This document shows positions 35,158-43,686 of a stretch of DNA of 64,000 nucleotides, piece after piece; the first letter of the stretch is position 1, and every line of letters begins with the position of its first letter. The notes beneath the pieces were generated by a model. The model saw only the letters and a program-made list of their open reading frames with translations, was not told where the DNA came from and did no database searches. This DNA comes from Microscilla marina ATCC 23134 (GTDB taxonomy: Bacteria > Bacteroidota > Bacteroidia > Cytophagales > Microscillaceae), in the NCBI RefSeq assembly GCF_000169175.1, contig NZ_AAWS01000028.1, forward strand, positions 1 through 64,000, in the 5' to 3' direction. Made by a program: the position numbers and the translations under genes.

Positions 35158-36969
35158 ATGAATGTTATGAAACTGCTTTTCAGGTTCACCCTTGCCCTTA
35201 CCATAGGAGGTTGGCTGGTTGGCTGTGCTGCCAAAGATCCATCCAACACTGTTCACAAAACCGATTACTTTGCAAAGGTTCAACAAGTATACACTCAAGA
35301 CATTAGTCAATGCATTGACTGGCTTGATAGCCTGGAGCAAGCCAATTCCAGAAAAGCCCTGGAAAAATATTACCTAAAAGCCCGTCAATATTTTAAATAC
35401 GCTGAGCCTGTGCTGGCTTTTATGGAAATAGAAAATTATAAGTTTTTGAACCAGCCCAATATACTCAAGGTAGTAGAAGAAGATGCCACCGATATAAAGG
35501 TGAAAAAACCGGCAGGTTTCCAGGTATTAGAAGAGCAAATATTTACTGATAGCCTGGATAAAGCAGCCATCAAAAAAAATGCAGCGCTTACCCGCAACCG
35601 TCTCAAACTTATCAGAAAAAACACCCGTTTTACTTCTCATAAGCCCTATCATTTTTTATGGCTCTTGCGTGATGCCATCGCCAGAGTAGCGCTCACTGGT
35701 GTTACTGGGTTTGACTCACCTGTACTAGAGCAATCGCTCAGCGAAAGTGCCTGGATATACGAACGCCTTCAGGACTATTTACAAATATTCCAACCTGAGT
35801 TTAAAGACAGTACTTTATTCAAACAATGGAGGCAGGCCATTGACCAAAGTGTAGCTGCCCTCAAAGGAGACTTTAATCAGTTTGACCGTTATGCTTTTAT
35901 TCAACAACACACCCATCCTCAACTTAAGCTGTGGGTAAAAACTGTAGACGTCTGGCAAGTGCAGTTTCCTTTTACGCTGGCGCTTAATCATGAGGCTACC
36001 TCTTTGTTTTCAGACAAAACTTTTAACCTTGCCTATTTCTCTGATCCCAAACTAGGGGTACATTCTGCCGACAAGGTAGCCTTGGGCAAACGCTTGTTCA
36101 ACGATGTAAACCTGTCGGCAGACAAGACCATGAGCTGCGCCAGTTGTCACCAGGCAAAAAAAGGTTTTAGTGATGGCTTGGTGACGCCCACAGGACAAAC
36201 CCGCAATAGTCCTACATTATTGTATGCTGCTTTGCAACAGAAGTTTTTTTATGATGGGCGGGCAGGTAGCTTAGAAGGGCAAATAGTTTCGGTAGTAAAA
36301 AACACCAAAGAGTTTCATACCGATCTGGCAAGTATAAAAGCATTCATTAACCGCACTGTAGACTATAAAACAACGTTTGAAAAACTGTATAAGCGTGGTG
36401 TAAACGACCTTAACATTCGTCATGCCATTGCCAGTTATATAAGAAGTCTGGCACCGTTTAACTCTAAGTTTGACCGTAACCTGAACCAACAAGAGCAAAC
36501 CTTGACTGAGAAAGAAGTCAAGGGTTTTAATTTGTTTATGGGTAAAGCGAAGTGTGCTACCTGTCATTTTCCTCCCACTTTTAATGGCACCATACCACCT
36601 AATTTTCGTGAAACCGAGTTGGAAATGCTGGCTGTGCCCCAAAAGCCTGATACTGCCAATGCCACTATAGACCCCGACTTGGGCAGGTATCACTTATTTA
36701 AGGTAAACGAACGTAAGTTTTTCTTTAAGACGCCTACCGTGCGCAATGTAGCACAAACAGCACCTTATATGCACAATGGAGCATATCCCACACTAGAGTC
36801 GGTGGTAGATTTTTATAACCGAGGGGGAGGGGCTGGCATCGGTATTAACCAACCCTTACAAACATTACCACCTGATAGGCTAAACCTTACAGAAGCAGAA
36901 CAAGCTGCATTGGTGGTGTTTATGAAGAGCTTGAGTGATGAGAAGAGTAAAAAACAGGTACATAAGTAG
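35158..36969 (+). CDS. Di-haem cytochrome c peroxidase family lipoprotein
   Basis: About 603 aa from the ATG at 35158 (35167 is also possible); longer reading would run through the terminator. The N-terminus is a lipoprotein signal with lipobox LVGC. A helical region of about 260 aa with no recognised domain precedes the peroxidase part. Two haem-c sites are visible: CASCH (near residue 328) and CATCH (near 467), plus the MHNGAYPTLESVVDFYNRGGG signature near the end. This architecture belongs to the CCP/MauG superfamily. It would reduce peroxide or oxidise a substrate in the periplasm. The extra N-terminal domain roughly doubles the usual CCP length (about 330 aa). Confidence 0.88.
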   Translation: MNVMKLLFRFTLALTIGGWLVGCAAKDPSNTVHKTDYFAKVQQVYTQDISQCIDWLDSLEQANSRKALEKYYLKARQYFKYAEPVLAFMEIENYKFLNQPNILKVVEEDATDIKVKKPAGFQVLEEQIFTDSLDKAAIKKNAALTRNRLKLIRKNTRFTSHKPYHFLWLLRDAIARVALTGVTGFDSPVLEQSLSESAWIYERLQDYLQIFQPEFKDSTLFKQWRQAIDQSVAALKGDFNQFDRYAFIQQHTHPQLKLWVKTVDVWQVQFPFTLALNHEATSLFSDKTFNLAYFSDPKLGVHSADKVALGKRLFNDVNLSADKTMSCASCHQAKKGFSDGLVTPTGQTRNSPTLLYAALQQKFFYDGRAGSLEGQIVSVVKNTKEFHTDLASIKAFINRTVDYKTTFEKLYKRGVNDLNIRHAIASYIRSLAPFNSKFDRNLNQQEQTLTEKEVKGFNLFMGKAKCATCHFPPTFNGTIPPNFRETELEMLAVPQKPDTANATIDPDLGRYHLFKVNERKFFFKTPTVRNVAQTAPYMHNGAYPTLESVVDFYNRGGGAGIGINQPLQTLPPDRLNLTEAEQAALVVFMKSLSDEKSKKQVHK

Positions 36970-36994
36970 CCGCAATAGCTATAAGTCCTTAGAT

Positions 36995-37010
36995 ACCGAT
37001 GTATATCGGT
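36995..37010. repeat. ACCGAT-hairpin fragment of a dispersed repeat
   Basis: Hairpin ACCGAT-GTAT-ATCGGT in the context AGTCCTTAGAT...GCTACAAG. The reverse complement of this context occurs at 8617-8647, and part of it (GGTATCTAAGGACTTG) at 48298-48313. Confidence 0.5.
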
Positions 37011-37171
37011 GCTACAAGTAAGAGTAACTCATTCATATGGCTGTGACACCTACTCATTAGGCATATTTAGTTCTATCTTGATAATATAAATAAAGTAAGT
37101 TCTTATATCCCAATTGTACTTATATGCATTGGTATCCAAGGCTTACATTGCTTTTTGATATTATTCTAATA

Positions 37172-37210
37172 AAAAAAAGGGTAGTCAATCAAATTGACTA
37201 CCCTTTTTTT
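37172..37210. terminator. Bidirectional terminator between the peroxidase gene and gldJ
   Basis: A 10-bp stem (GGGTAGTCAA / TTGACTACCC), 5-nt loop, with an A-run before and a T-run after. It therefore serves the convergent genes on both strands. Confidence 0.9.
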
Positions 37211-37232
37211 AACAAAAGTATATTCAGTAATA

Positions 37233-38621
37233 TTATTTATTTTTTCTACGAGTTTCTCCGTCTCTTTCACCAGCCATAATCATTGCGCAACGGAAACCGA
37301 TAGCAGCAGTACGACCATTTTTATCTAAGAAACGACGAGTACCAGGAGAACACCAGTAAGCCACATCTTTCCAAGAAGCACCTTTGTATACACGAACATC
37401 ATCATTTACTAATGAGTTCAAAGTAGTGTTTCCTTGTGAGTTGGCAGGGTTATAAGGCTTTTTATCATCGCTGTATACACTCTTAGAGGTATCAGGGTTA
37501 AGCTTAGTACTATCAAGTCGTTGACGACGAACAGGGTTCAAATCATCTACATCACGGAAAGAGTTTGGACGATATACATCCTCTACCCATTCACTTACAT
37601 TACCTGCCATATTGTACAAACCATAGTCGTTAGGAGGGTAAGCAAATACATATTCAGTGATCAAAGCACCATCATTTAGTTTACCAGCAATACCAGCATA
37701 GTCACCACGACCACGCTTAAAGTTGGCAAGCATATAACCCATTGGGTACTTCTTAGTATCGTAAGGGTTTCTTACAGAGTGACCATCCCAGGGATAAATA
37801 CGTCCGTTAGATTGGTTTTCGTCATTATATTGAGTTCCAATTAAAGCTTTAGCAGCATATTCCCACTCAGCTTCAGTTGGTAAACGGAAATCAGGTACAA
37901 CTACACCAGACTCCAAAGGTAATTTTTCGCCATTGGCAAAGTCAGGTACAGATTCGATTTTACCAGACTTTTCTGCCTGTAGTGCCAGGTTCTCGTTTAC
38001 AACCATTGTACGCCAGCGACAAAAGTCTTGTGCCTGTACCCAGGAAATACCTACTACAGGAAAGAAACGGAAACCAGGATAACGTAGATAGTTGGCTACG
38101 TAAGAGTCGTTATAGGCGAGTTCACTTGCCCAAACAGTAGTATCAGGAAGCAAAACCTGATCTCTGTATGTTTTTAGGTCAGTAAAACCGGGAGGGAGAC
38201 GAGATGAGTTGTCTGGGTTTTCATAATATGCCATATATTCTAACCAGTGGATATTGGCCACTTCGGTTTGGTCCATAAAGAAAGACTGAATACTGGCGGT
38301 TCTTTCTACGTTATCGTGAGAAAACATAATATCTTCTTCAGAAGAACCAAGGGTGAAGCGCCCTCCTTCAATAAACACCATATTAGGAGCATCGGGTTGT
38401 CCCTCGTACTCTGATACTTTGAAGCTATACTCAGAGCCTTTTTCACCTGCTTCTACGTTATACTTTACTCCCGTTACCATACTCTTTTGGTTCTTCCGGT
38501 GAACGTTCTTACTGTTTTGTAAGCCTTTGGGTTCCCGGTTAAACAAAAAACAAGAGGTCAGCATCGTAGAGCAAACTGCAAACAGACAAAATTGCTTAAA
38601 GAGCTGCATTTTATTATTCAT
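37233..38621 (-). CDS. gldJ: Gliding motility lipoprotein GldJ
   Basis: 462 aa. Lipobox MLTSC with Cys24. The mature protein is an FGE-sulfatase-like domain (about 80-455): MVFIEGGRFTLGSSEEDIMF, MDQTEVANIHWLEYM, PVVGISWVQAQDFCRWR, LPTEAEWEYAAKA, GNVSEWVEDVYRPN and GFRCAMIM. Order and wording match GldJ more than GldK, from memory of Flavobacterium. GldJ is an outer-membrane lipoprotein needed for gliding and the type IX secretion system. The catalytic cysteine pair of true formylglycine enzymes is not apparent, as is usual for Gld proteins. It has its own promoter and terminator; other gld genes are not in the window. Confidence 0.9.
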   Translation of the reverse strand: MNNKMQLFKQFCLFAVCSTMLTSCFLFNREPKGLQNSKNVHRKNQKSMVTGVKYNVEAGEKGSEYSFKVSEYEGQPDAPNMVFIEGGRFTLGSSEEDIMFSHDNVERTASIQSFFMDQTEVANIHWLEYMAYYENPDNSSRLPPGFTDLKTYRDQVLLPDTTVWASELAYNDSYVANYLRYPGFRFFPVVGISWVQAQDFCRWRTMVVNENLALQAEKSGKIESVPDFANGEKLPLESGVVVPDFRLPTEAEWEYAAKALIGTQYNDENQSNGRIYPWDGHSVRNPYDTKKYPMGYMLANFKRGRGDYAGIAGKLNDGALITEYVFAYPPNDYGLYNMAGNVSEWVEDVYRPNSFRDVDDLNPVRRQRLDSTKLNPDTSKSVYSDDKKPYNPANSQGNTTLNSLVNDDVRVYKGASWKDVAYWCSPGTRRFLDKNGRTAAIGFRCAMIMAGERDGETRRKNK

Positions 38622-38671
38622 AACCTGTTTAAACTTAAATTTATTGATAGAAAATTTAAAGCGTATAAATA

Positions 38672-38700
38672 CAAAAGTACACTTATTATGCCAAATTCAA
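38672..38700 (-). promoter_or_regulatory. Promoter of gldJ
   Basis: On the minus strand, TTG (38700-38698) and TACTTTTG (38679-38672) with an 18-bp spacer fit the Bacteroidota consensus. The ATG is 50 bp downstream. Confidence 0.6.
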
Positions 38701-38757
38701 CGTATATCCTTTGGTGAAAGTTTTTGTATTTTTTGTTTTTTACTCCCCTTATCAACG

Positions 38758-41700
38758 CTATTTTATAGAGGATAGTATAGAGATCGCTTGCTGAATTGAA
38801 TTTACCTCGGCAAATATAATAATTGGTTTTTGCTTATGTTCCTTTAAGCGTGTTTTTTGAGGGTTTTGCTGCAAATACCGGATGATTTTGCCAAAGGTAT
38901 CAGACTTAAAATAGTCGTCATTTTCAGAGTTAAAATAGCCTTTCATTGCCCCATTTTTAAGCGTAAGTTTGGTCATCCCCAAACGTTCTGCTTCCCACCT
39001 TAGCTTGACAGTTTCTATCAAATCGTTTACCTCTGATGGTGGGTTGCCAAACCTGTCCTGAACCGAGATTTTAAACTTATTGAGCTCTTCTGTTTCTTTA
39101 ATGTTATCAAGGGTAGTATACAAACTAAGCCTTTCAGTGATGTTTGTAACATAGTTTTCAGGAATTAAAATGGCCAAATCGGTTTCTATCACACAGTCCG
39201 TTTTGATTTCCTTGATAGCAAGTTCACTTTCAAATAACTCCCTAAATTTGGTTTCTTTAAGTTCTTGAATTGCCTCATCTAATACTTTGTGGTACATTTC
39301 AAACCCTAGGTCACTAATAAAACCGCTTTGCTCGGCACCTAACAAATTACCTGCGCCTCTGATATCCAAATCACGCATAGCAATTTTAAAACCATCGCCC
39401 AAGTCAGAGAACTCCTCCAAAGCTGACAACCTTCTACGTGACTCTACATTGAGTAAAGTAGACGCAGGCGCAAGCAGATAACAATAGGCTTTACGGTTAG
39501 AGCGCCCCACTCTTCCCCGCATTTGGTGCAAGTCGGCAAGCCCAAAGGTATGCGCCATGTCTATAATAATGGTGTTGGCGTTGGGTACATCCAGTCCGGC
39601 TTCTATAATATTGGTAGAAATTAACACATCATATTCGCCCTCGATGAATTTCATCATAGTTTTCTCTAGCTTAGGTCCCTCCATTTGCCCGTGAGCAACC
39701 CCCACGTGGGCATCAGGTACTAGCTTAAGTACATTATTGGCTATTGATATAATATCTTTGACTCTGTTATGTACAAAAAACACTTGTCCGCCTCGGCGTA
39801 GCTCAAAGCTGATGGCGTCTCGAATAACCTCATCGTTAAAGGTATGTTGTTCGGTAGTCACCGGTTGGCGGTTGAGCGGTGGGGTTTGGATAATAGACAA
39901 GTCACGGGCACCCATTAGTGAAAAATGTAGGGTACGGGGAATAGGCGTAGCCGTAAGTGTAAGTACATCTACATTTACTCGCATTTCTTTCAGGCGTTCT
40001 TTGGTTTTTACCCCAAATTTTTGCTCTTCATCTATCACCAGCAGCCCAAGGTCTTTAAACTGGACATCTTTATTTACAATACGATGAGTCCCAATCAAGA
40101 TATCTACTTTGCCTTCGTTTACTTCTTTCAGGGTTGCTTTGATTTGCTTACTGGTTTTAAAACGGTTGATATACTCTATATTACAGGGGAATTTTTCCAG
40201 TCGGTTTTTAAAGGTTTTGTAATGTTGCAGGGCGAGAATGGTAGTAGGTACCAATATTGCCACCTGTTTGCCATCATATACTGCCTTAAACGCTGCTCGA
40301 ATAGCCACTTCGGTTTTACCAAAACCAACATCACCACAAACCAAACGATCCATAGGACTATTTTGCTCCATGTCAGCTTTCACATCAGCGGTGGCTTTTG
40401 CCTGGTCGGGGGTATCTTCATATATAAAAGAAGACTCCAGCTCTGCCTGGAGGAAGCTGTCTTGACTAAAAGCAAAACCTGGGGCAGATTTACGTTTGGC
40501 ATATAGTTCTATCAAATCTTCGGCAATGTCGAGAACTCGTTTTTTTACCCGTTTCTTCTTGGTTTCCCATTCAGGCGAACCTAGCTTGTGTACTTTTGGA
40601 GGAGCAGAATCTTTGCCTGAGTATTTGCTGATTTTATGCAATGAGTGAATACTCACGTATAGTAGGTCATCGTCGCGGTATACCAGGCGAACCGCCTCTT
40701 GTACTTTGCCATTGGCTTCTACCTTTTCAAGCCCGGCAAACCTGCCTACTCCATAGTCTACATGGGTCACATAGTCACCAGGGTTAAGTGCCTTAAGCGC
40801 CTTCATAGTGAGTGCCTTTGACTTGGAGTGACGTTTGCCTGCCCTATACCTATGAAAACGTTCGAAAATCTGGTGATCAGTATAACACACAAAACGGTTG
40901 ACATGATCCACAAAACCTTCGCGAAGGGATACTCCCAGGGCTTCAAAACTTATATTTGGGTCAAGCTCGTCAAATATTACGTGAAGGCGTTCTACTTGGC
41001 GCAACGAGTCGGCAGCAATAAAGTTAGCGTAGCCTTGACTTTGCCGCTCTTTGAGGTCGTCAATGAGGAGCGCAAAGTCTTTATTAAACGAAGGTTGGGG
41101 CTTTGCCTCTTGTACCAGGCGTTTGTCTGACTTAAAGTGAAACCGCTTACCAAATTCAACTGTGGTAAACTCTAGTAGCTTTTCCTCGAAAGAGGCCTGT
41201 GTTTCAAACAGCACGTCAGGGTCATTGATGACTTGAGTATTGCCGCTTTTTTCCAGAATCTCTTTAAAATTGTTTGCCACTTTCGTGAAACTCTTTCGGA
41301 TAACATCCATTGTAGCATCATAGTCCTTGAGCCATACCTTGGTATTGTTGGGCACAAAGTTGAGAAACGACTCACGAACTTCTTGCACCAATTTGGTTTG
41401 CACATTGGGAATAATGGCTATTTGGCTTACCTGCTCTATAGAAAGCTGGCTCTCAGGGTCAAACAAACGAATACTTTCCAGCTCATCGTCAAAAAACTCA
41501 AGACGGTAAGGATAGTCGTTTGAGTAAGAAAAAATATCGACAATCCCCCCCCGGATAGAAAACTGTCCAGCTTCGTATACAAAATCGGTTTTATCAAAAT
41601 CGTAAGTATGTAGTATTTCGGCAAGAAACTCAATGTCTACTTTTTCGCCTACTTCGGCGGTAAATGTATTTTCCAGTAAAGACCGTTTATTGATTACTTT

Positions 41701-42171
41701 TTCGACTAAAGCGCTGGGGTAGGTTACTATCATAAACCCCTCCTGATTGGTGGGGTTTTCTTCATTGGCTTTGCCAGCATCAATACTTACTACCTGAGGG
41801 TTGCTTATTTGTTGGTTGATGCGGTTGAGTACCTCGGCACGCTCCAGTATATTGGCATTTTCGACCTCCATAAATTTGTAAGGGCGTTTGTAAGAAGAAG
41901 GAAAAAACCAAATATTTTTTTTGCCCAGTAGGTTTTGCAAGTCATTGTAAAAATACAGGGCTTCGTCTCGGTCGTGCAGTACCAAAATATGATTAATACG
42001 TTGGTTTGCCTCAGTATGAATTTTATAGGTGGCACTTGCCATTACTGAGTCCAGGCTTCCTACCAGTCCCTTGACCTGAACACGTTCGGGGGTGCTGGAG
42101 CTGAGGTATTGGGCGAGCATTTGGGTGAGGCTGTCTTTAGTATAGTGGTCTACAAAATCCCTGATCTTCAT
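38758..42171 (-). CDS. mfd: Transcription-repair coupling factor Mfd
   Basis: About 1137 aa from the ATG at 42171; an upstream in-frame Met (42213) would lie at the promoter. It removes RNA polymerase stalled at DNA lesions and recruits UvrA. Regions in order: UvrB-like N-terminal modules (1-350), the CarD-like RNA-polymerase-interacting domain (about 475-560, GDYVTHVDYGVGRFAGLEKV), and the helicase core with Walker A GDVGFGKTE, DEEQ and TATPIPRTL. Then come the TRG region (HQMRGRVGRSNRKAYCYLL) and the C-terminal TRCF domain (about 990-1100). All parts are present and the length is normal. Confidence 0.97.
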   Translation of the reverse strand: MKIRDFVDHYTKDSLTQMLAQYLSSSTPERVQVKGLVGSLDSVMASATYKIHTEANQRINHILVLHDRDEALYFYNDLQNLLGKKNIWFFPSSYKRPYKFMEVENANILERAEVLNRINQQISNPQVVSIDAGKANEENPTNQEGFMIVTYPSALVEKVINKRSLLENTFTAEVGEKVDIEFLAEILHTYDFDKTDFVYEAGQFSIRGGIVDIFSYSNDYPYRLEFFDDELESIRLFDPESQLSIEQVSQIAIIPNVQTKLVQEVRESFLNFVPNNTKVWLKDYDATMDVIRKSFTKVANNFKEILEKSGNTQVINDPDVLFETQASFEEKLLEFTTVEFGKRFHFKSDKRLVQEAKPQPSFNKDFALLIDDLKERQSQGYANFIAADSLRQVERLHVIFDELDPNISFEALGVSLREGFVDHVNRFVCYTDHQIFERFHRYRAGKRHSKSKALTMKALKALNPGDYVTHVDYGVGRFAGLEKVEANGKVQEAVRLVYRDDDLLYVSIHSLHKISKYSGKDSAPPKVHKLGSPEWETKKKRVKKRVLDIAEDLIELYAKRKSAPGFAFSQDSFLQAELESSFIYEDTPDQAKATADVKADMEQNSPMDRLVCGDVGFGKTEVAIRAAFKAVYDGKQVAILVPTTILALQHYKTFKNRLEKFPCNIEYINRFKTSKQIKATLKEVNEGKVDILIGTHRIVNKDVQFKDLGLLVIDEEQKFGVKTKERLKEMRVNVDVLTLTATPIPRTLHFSLMGARDLSIIQTPPLNRQPVTTEQHTFNDEVIRDAISFELRRGGQVFFVHNRVKDIISIANNVLKLVPDAHVGVAHGQMEGPKLEKTMMKFIEGEYDVLISTNIIEAGLDVPNANTIIIDMAHTFGLADLHQMRGRVGRSNRKAYCYLLAPASTLLNVESRRRLSALEEFSDLGDGFKIAMRDLDIRGAGNLLGAEQSGFISDLGFEMYHKVLDEAIQELKETKFRELFESELAIKEIKTDCVIETDLAILIPENYVTNITERLSLYTTLDNIKETEELNKFKISVQDRFGNPPSEVNDLIETVKLRWEAERLGMTKLTLKNGAMKGYFNSENDDYFKSDTFGKIIRYLQQNPQKTRLKEHKQKPIIIFAEVNSIQQAISILSSIK

Positions 42172-42202
42172 AAGTATCTGTTGAGGTGCTATTAAAGTTT
42201 TG

Positions 42203-42235
42203 CAAATATACACAAGCTATGAGGGTAAATGCAAA
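42203..42235 (-). promoter_or_regulatory. Promoter of mfd
   Basis: On the minus strand, TTTG (42235-42232) and TATATTTG (42210-42203) are 21 bp apart. The first base of the -7 box is 39 bp before the ATG. Confidence 0.6.
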
Positions 42236-42370
42236 ATCAATGTGAGAGTATGAATTCCATTGCTCAGGCTAAAAAATATTTTTAACCCTGGAGACACCAC
42301 TTTAAACTACTTTGATGGCAAAAAGTTAAACTTATAATTGTACTTTAATGCAAAATTAATAGCGTTGCCA

Positions 42371-42913
42371 ATGTATGATCAAAAAACCATTCATGTTTTT
42401 CAAAAGCTCTATGAGACCTTAAGCTCTCATCCTGATGCTTATGTAGGCACTCTTACCAAAGTAAATACTGTTGGCACTTTGCGTACTGGTATTATTCTGT
42501 CGCCTACCTTTGAGTATTTATACAAAAACTACGCTTGGGGCTTTCATCTGATTGTTCATAACATAGCCTTTGTTGCTGTTGAGCGTTTGGAGAGGTATCA
42601 AGAAGGTTTACATTTAGAAGCAGGGCAGTTTGTCTTTGCTCACCTCAATGACGACCCTATCATTGCGCACACTCATCATAACGAAATTTTTGCGTCTATA
42701 GAAGCCCGCAAGCCTCTAGCAATTGCTCCCACCTTGCGCCATTTTTTCTTACTTTGTATTGAACTCATCAATGTGTCGCTCCAGTATCCTTTGCCTGATG
42801 ATGAAGACGAAGAGAAAAACGATGAGTTAATCAAGGATCATTTTTTAGCAAATGCTGCCTCTCTTGTGTCTAAAGAGTACTTAGGCCACCTTGAGCATTT
42901 TCTGTATTTTTGA
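42371..42913 (+). CDS. Hypothetical protein, about 180 aa
   Basis: Start taken at ATG 42371 (MYDQKTIHVFQKLYE); the upstream Met at 42338 adds eleven residues. It is mixed alpha/beta, with an acidic patch (PDDEDEEKND, about 145-154) and a hydrophobic start of the core (LRTGIILSPTFEYLY). No signal peptide or membrane segment. Family not recognised. It is divergent from mfd and convergent with the LytTR regulator gene. Confidence 0.65.
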   Translation: MYDQKTIHVFQKLYETLSSHPDAYVGTLTKVNTVGTLRTGIILSPTFEYLYKNYAWGFHLIVHNIAFVAVERLERYQEGLHLEAGQFVFAHLNDDPIIAHTHHNEIFASIEARKPLAIAPTLRHFFLLCIELINVSLQYPLPDDEDEEKNDELIKDHFLANAASLVSKEYLGHLEHFLYF

Positions 42914-42988
42914 TATTCTTTGGCTCACCCATCATATTTGTGAAACAAAGTATGCAAGAACGTACTACTGCCTTAGGTTGGCAAAAAG

Positions 42989-43675
42989 TTAAACCCATTT
43001 TTCTTTTAAATACTTATACCTGGTTCTACCAATGGGCAAGCTGGTACCATCTGTCAAGACTAATTCATACTTGCTTCCTTGATAAATACAAATATCTTTG
43101 GCTTCGTTCATTTGGGCAAGGTACGACTTATGGATACGCTCAAAGCTTGGGGGTAATAAATGATGTAATTTGTCTAATGCCTTGTCGTGCAATACTTTTT
43201 CGCCATTTTTAAGAAACACCTCAGAGTAATTGCCTGCACCTTGTACATACATTACCTCCTCTATAGGTACCAAACGGATACGCCCACTGTGTTTGATGGC
43301 TAAAAATTTTAAATGATTTGCCTGTGCTAGTTGCAAACGATCGAAGGCTTTTTGTAGCCTGTCCCGGTTAAACGGTTTGGGGACAAAGTCAAGTACCCCG
43401 TACTCGAAGGCTTCTATAGCACGCTCTTGATAGGCTGAAATAACAATGGTATGAAATGATTCTGCCACCAGGTGAGTGAGTAGGTCAAAACCATTTTTGC
43501 CATTCAGGTTTAGGTCAAGTAATAATAAGTCTACCAAGTTGATTTTTAGGTATTGTTGTGCCGCATCAAGCGATGAAAACTCATGGATTTGGGTGATTTG
43601 TCCAACAAGGATGTCTTTGAGGTGTTTTTTGATTAACTGTAAAATGGGAAACTCGTCTTCTACGATTACTATTTT
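42989..43675 (-). CDS. LytTR-family response regulator
   Basis: About 228 aa from ATG 43675 (MKIVIVEDEFPILQLIKKHL). The receiver domain covers 1-120, with the phospho-acceptor Asp55 (LLLLDLNLNG), an acidic pair at Glu7/Asp8, and the conserved Lys in FVPKPF (about 105). The LytTR DNA-binding domain covers about 130-228 (IEEVMYVQGAGNYSEVFL, FERIHKSYLAQM). It lies 11 bp after the histidine kinase gene and is surely its partner. Typical targets are direct repeats upstream of target genes, not identifiable here. Confidence 0.93.
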   Translation of the reverse strand, partial: KIVIVEDEFPILQLIKKHLKDILVGQITQIHEFSSLDAAQQYLKINLVDLLLLDLNLNGKNGFDLLTHLVAESFHTIVISAYQERAIEAFEYGVLDFVPKPFNRDRLQKAFDRLQLAQANHLKFLAIKHSGRIRLVPIEEVMYVQGAGNYSEVFLKNGEKVLHDKALDKLHHLLPPSFERIHKSYLAQMNEAKDICIYQGSKYELVLTDGTSLPIGRTRYKYLKEKWV

Positions 43676-43686
43676 CATTTGTCTGG

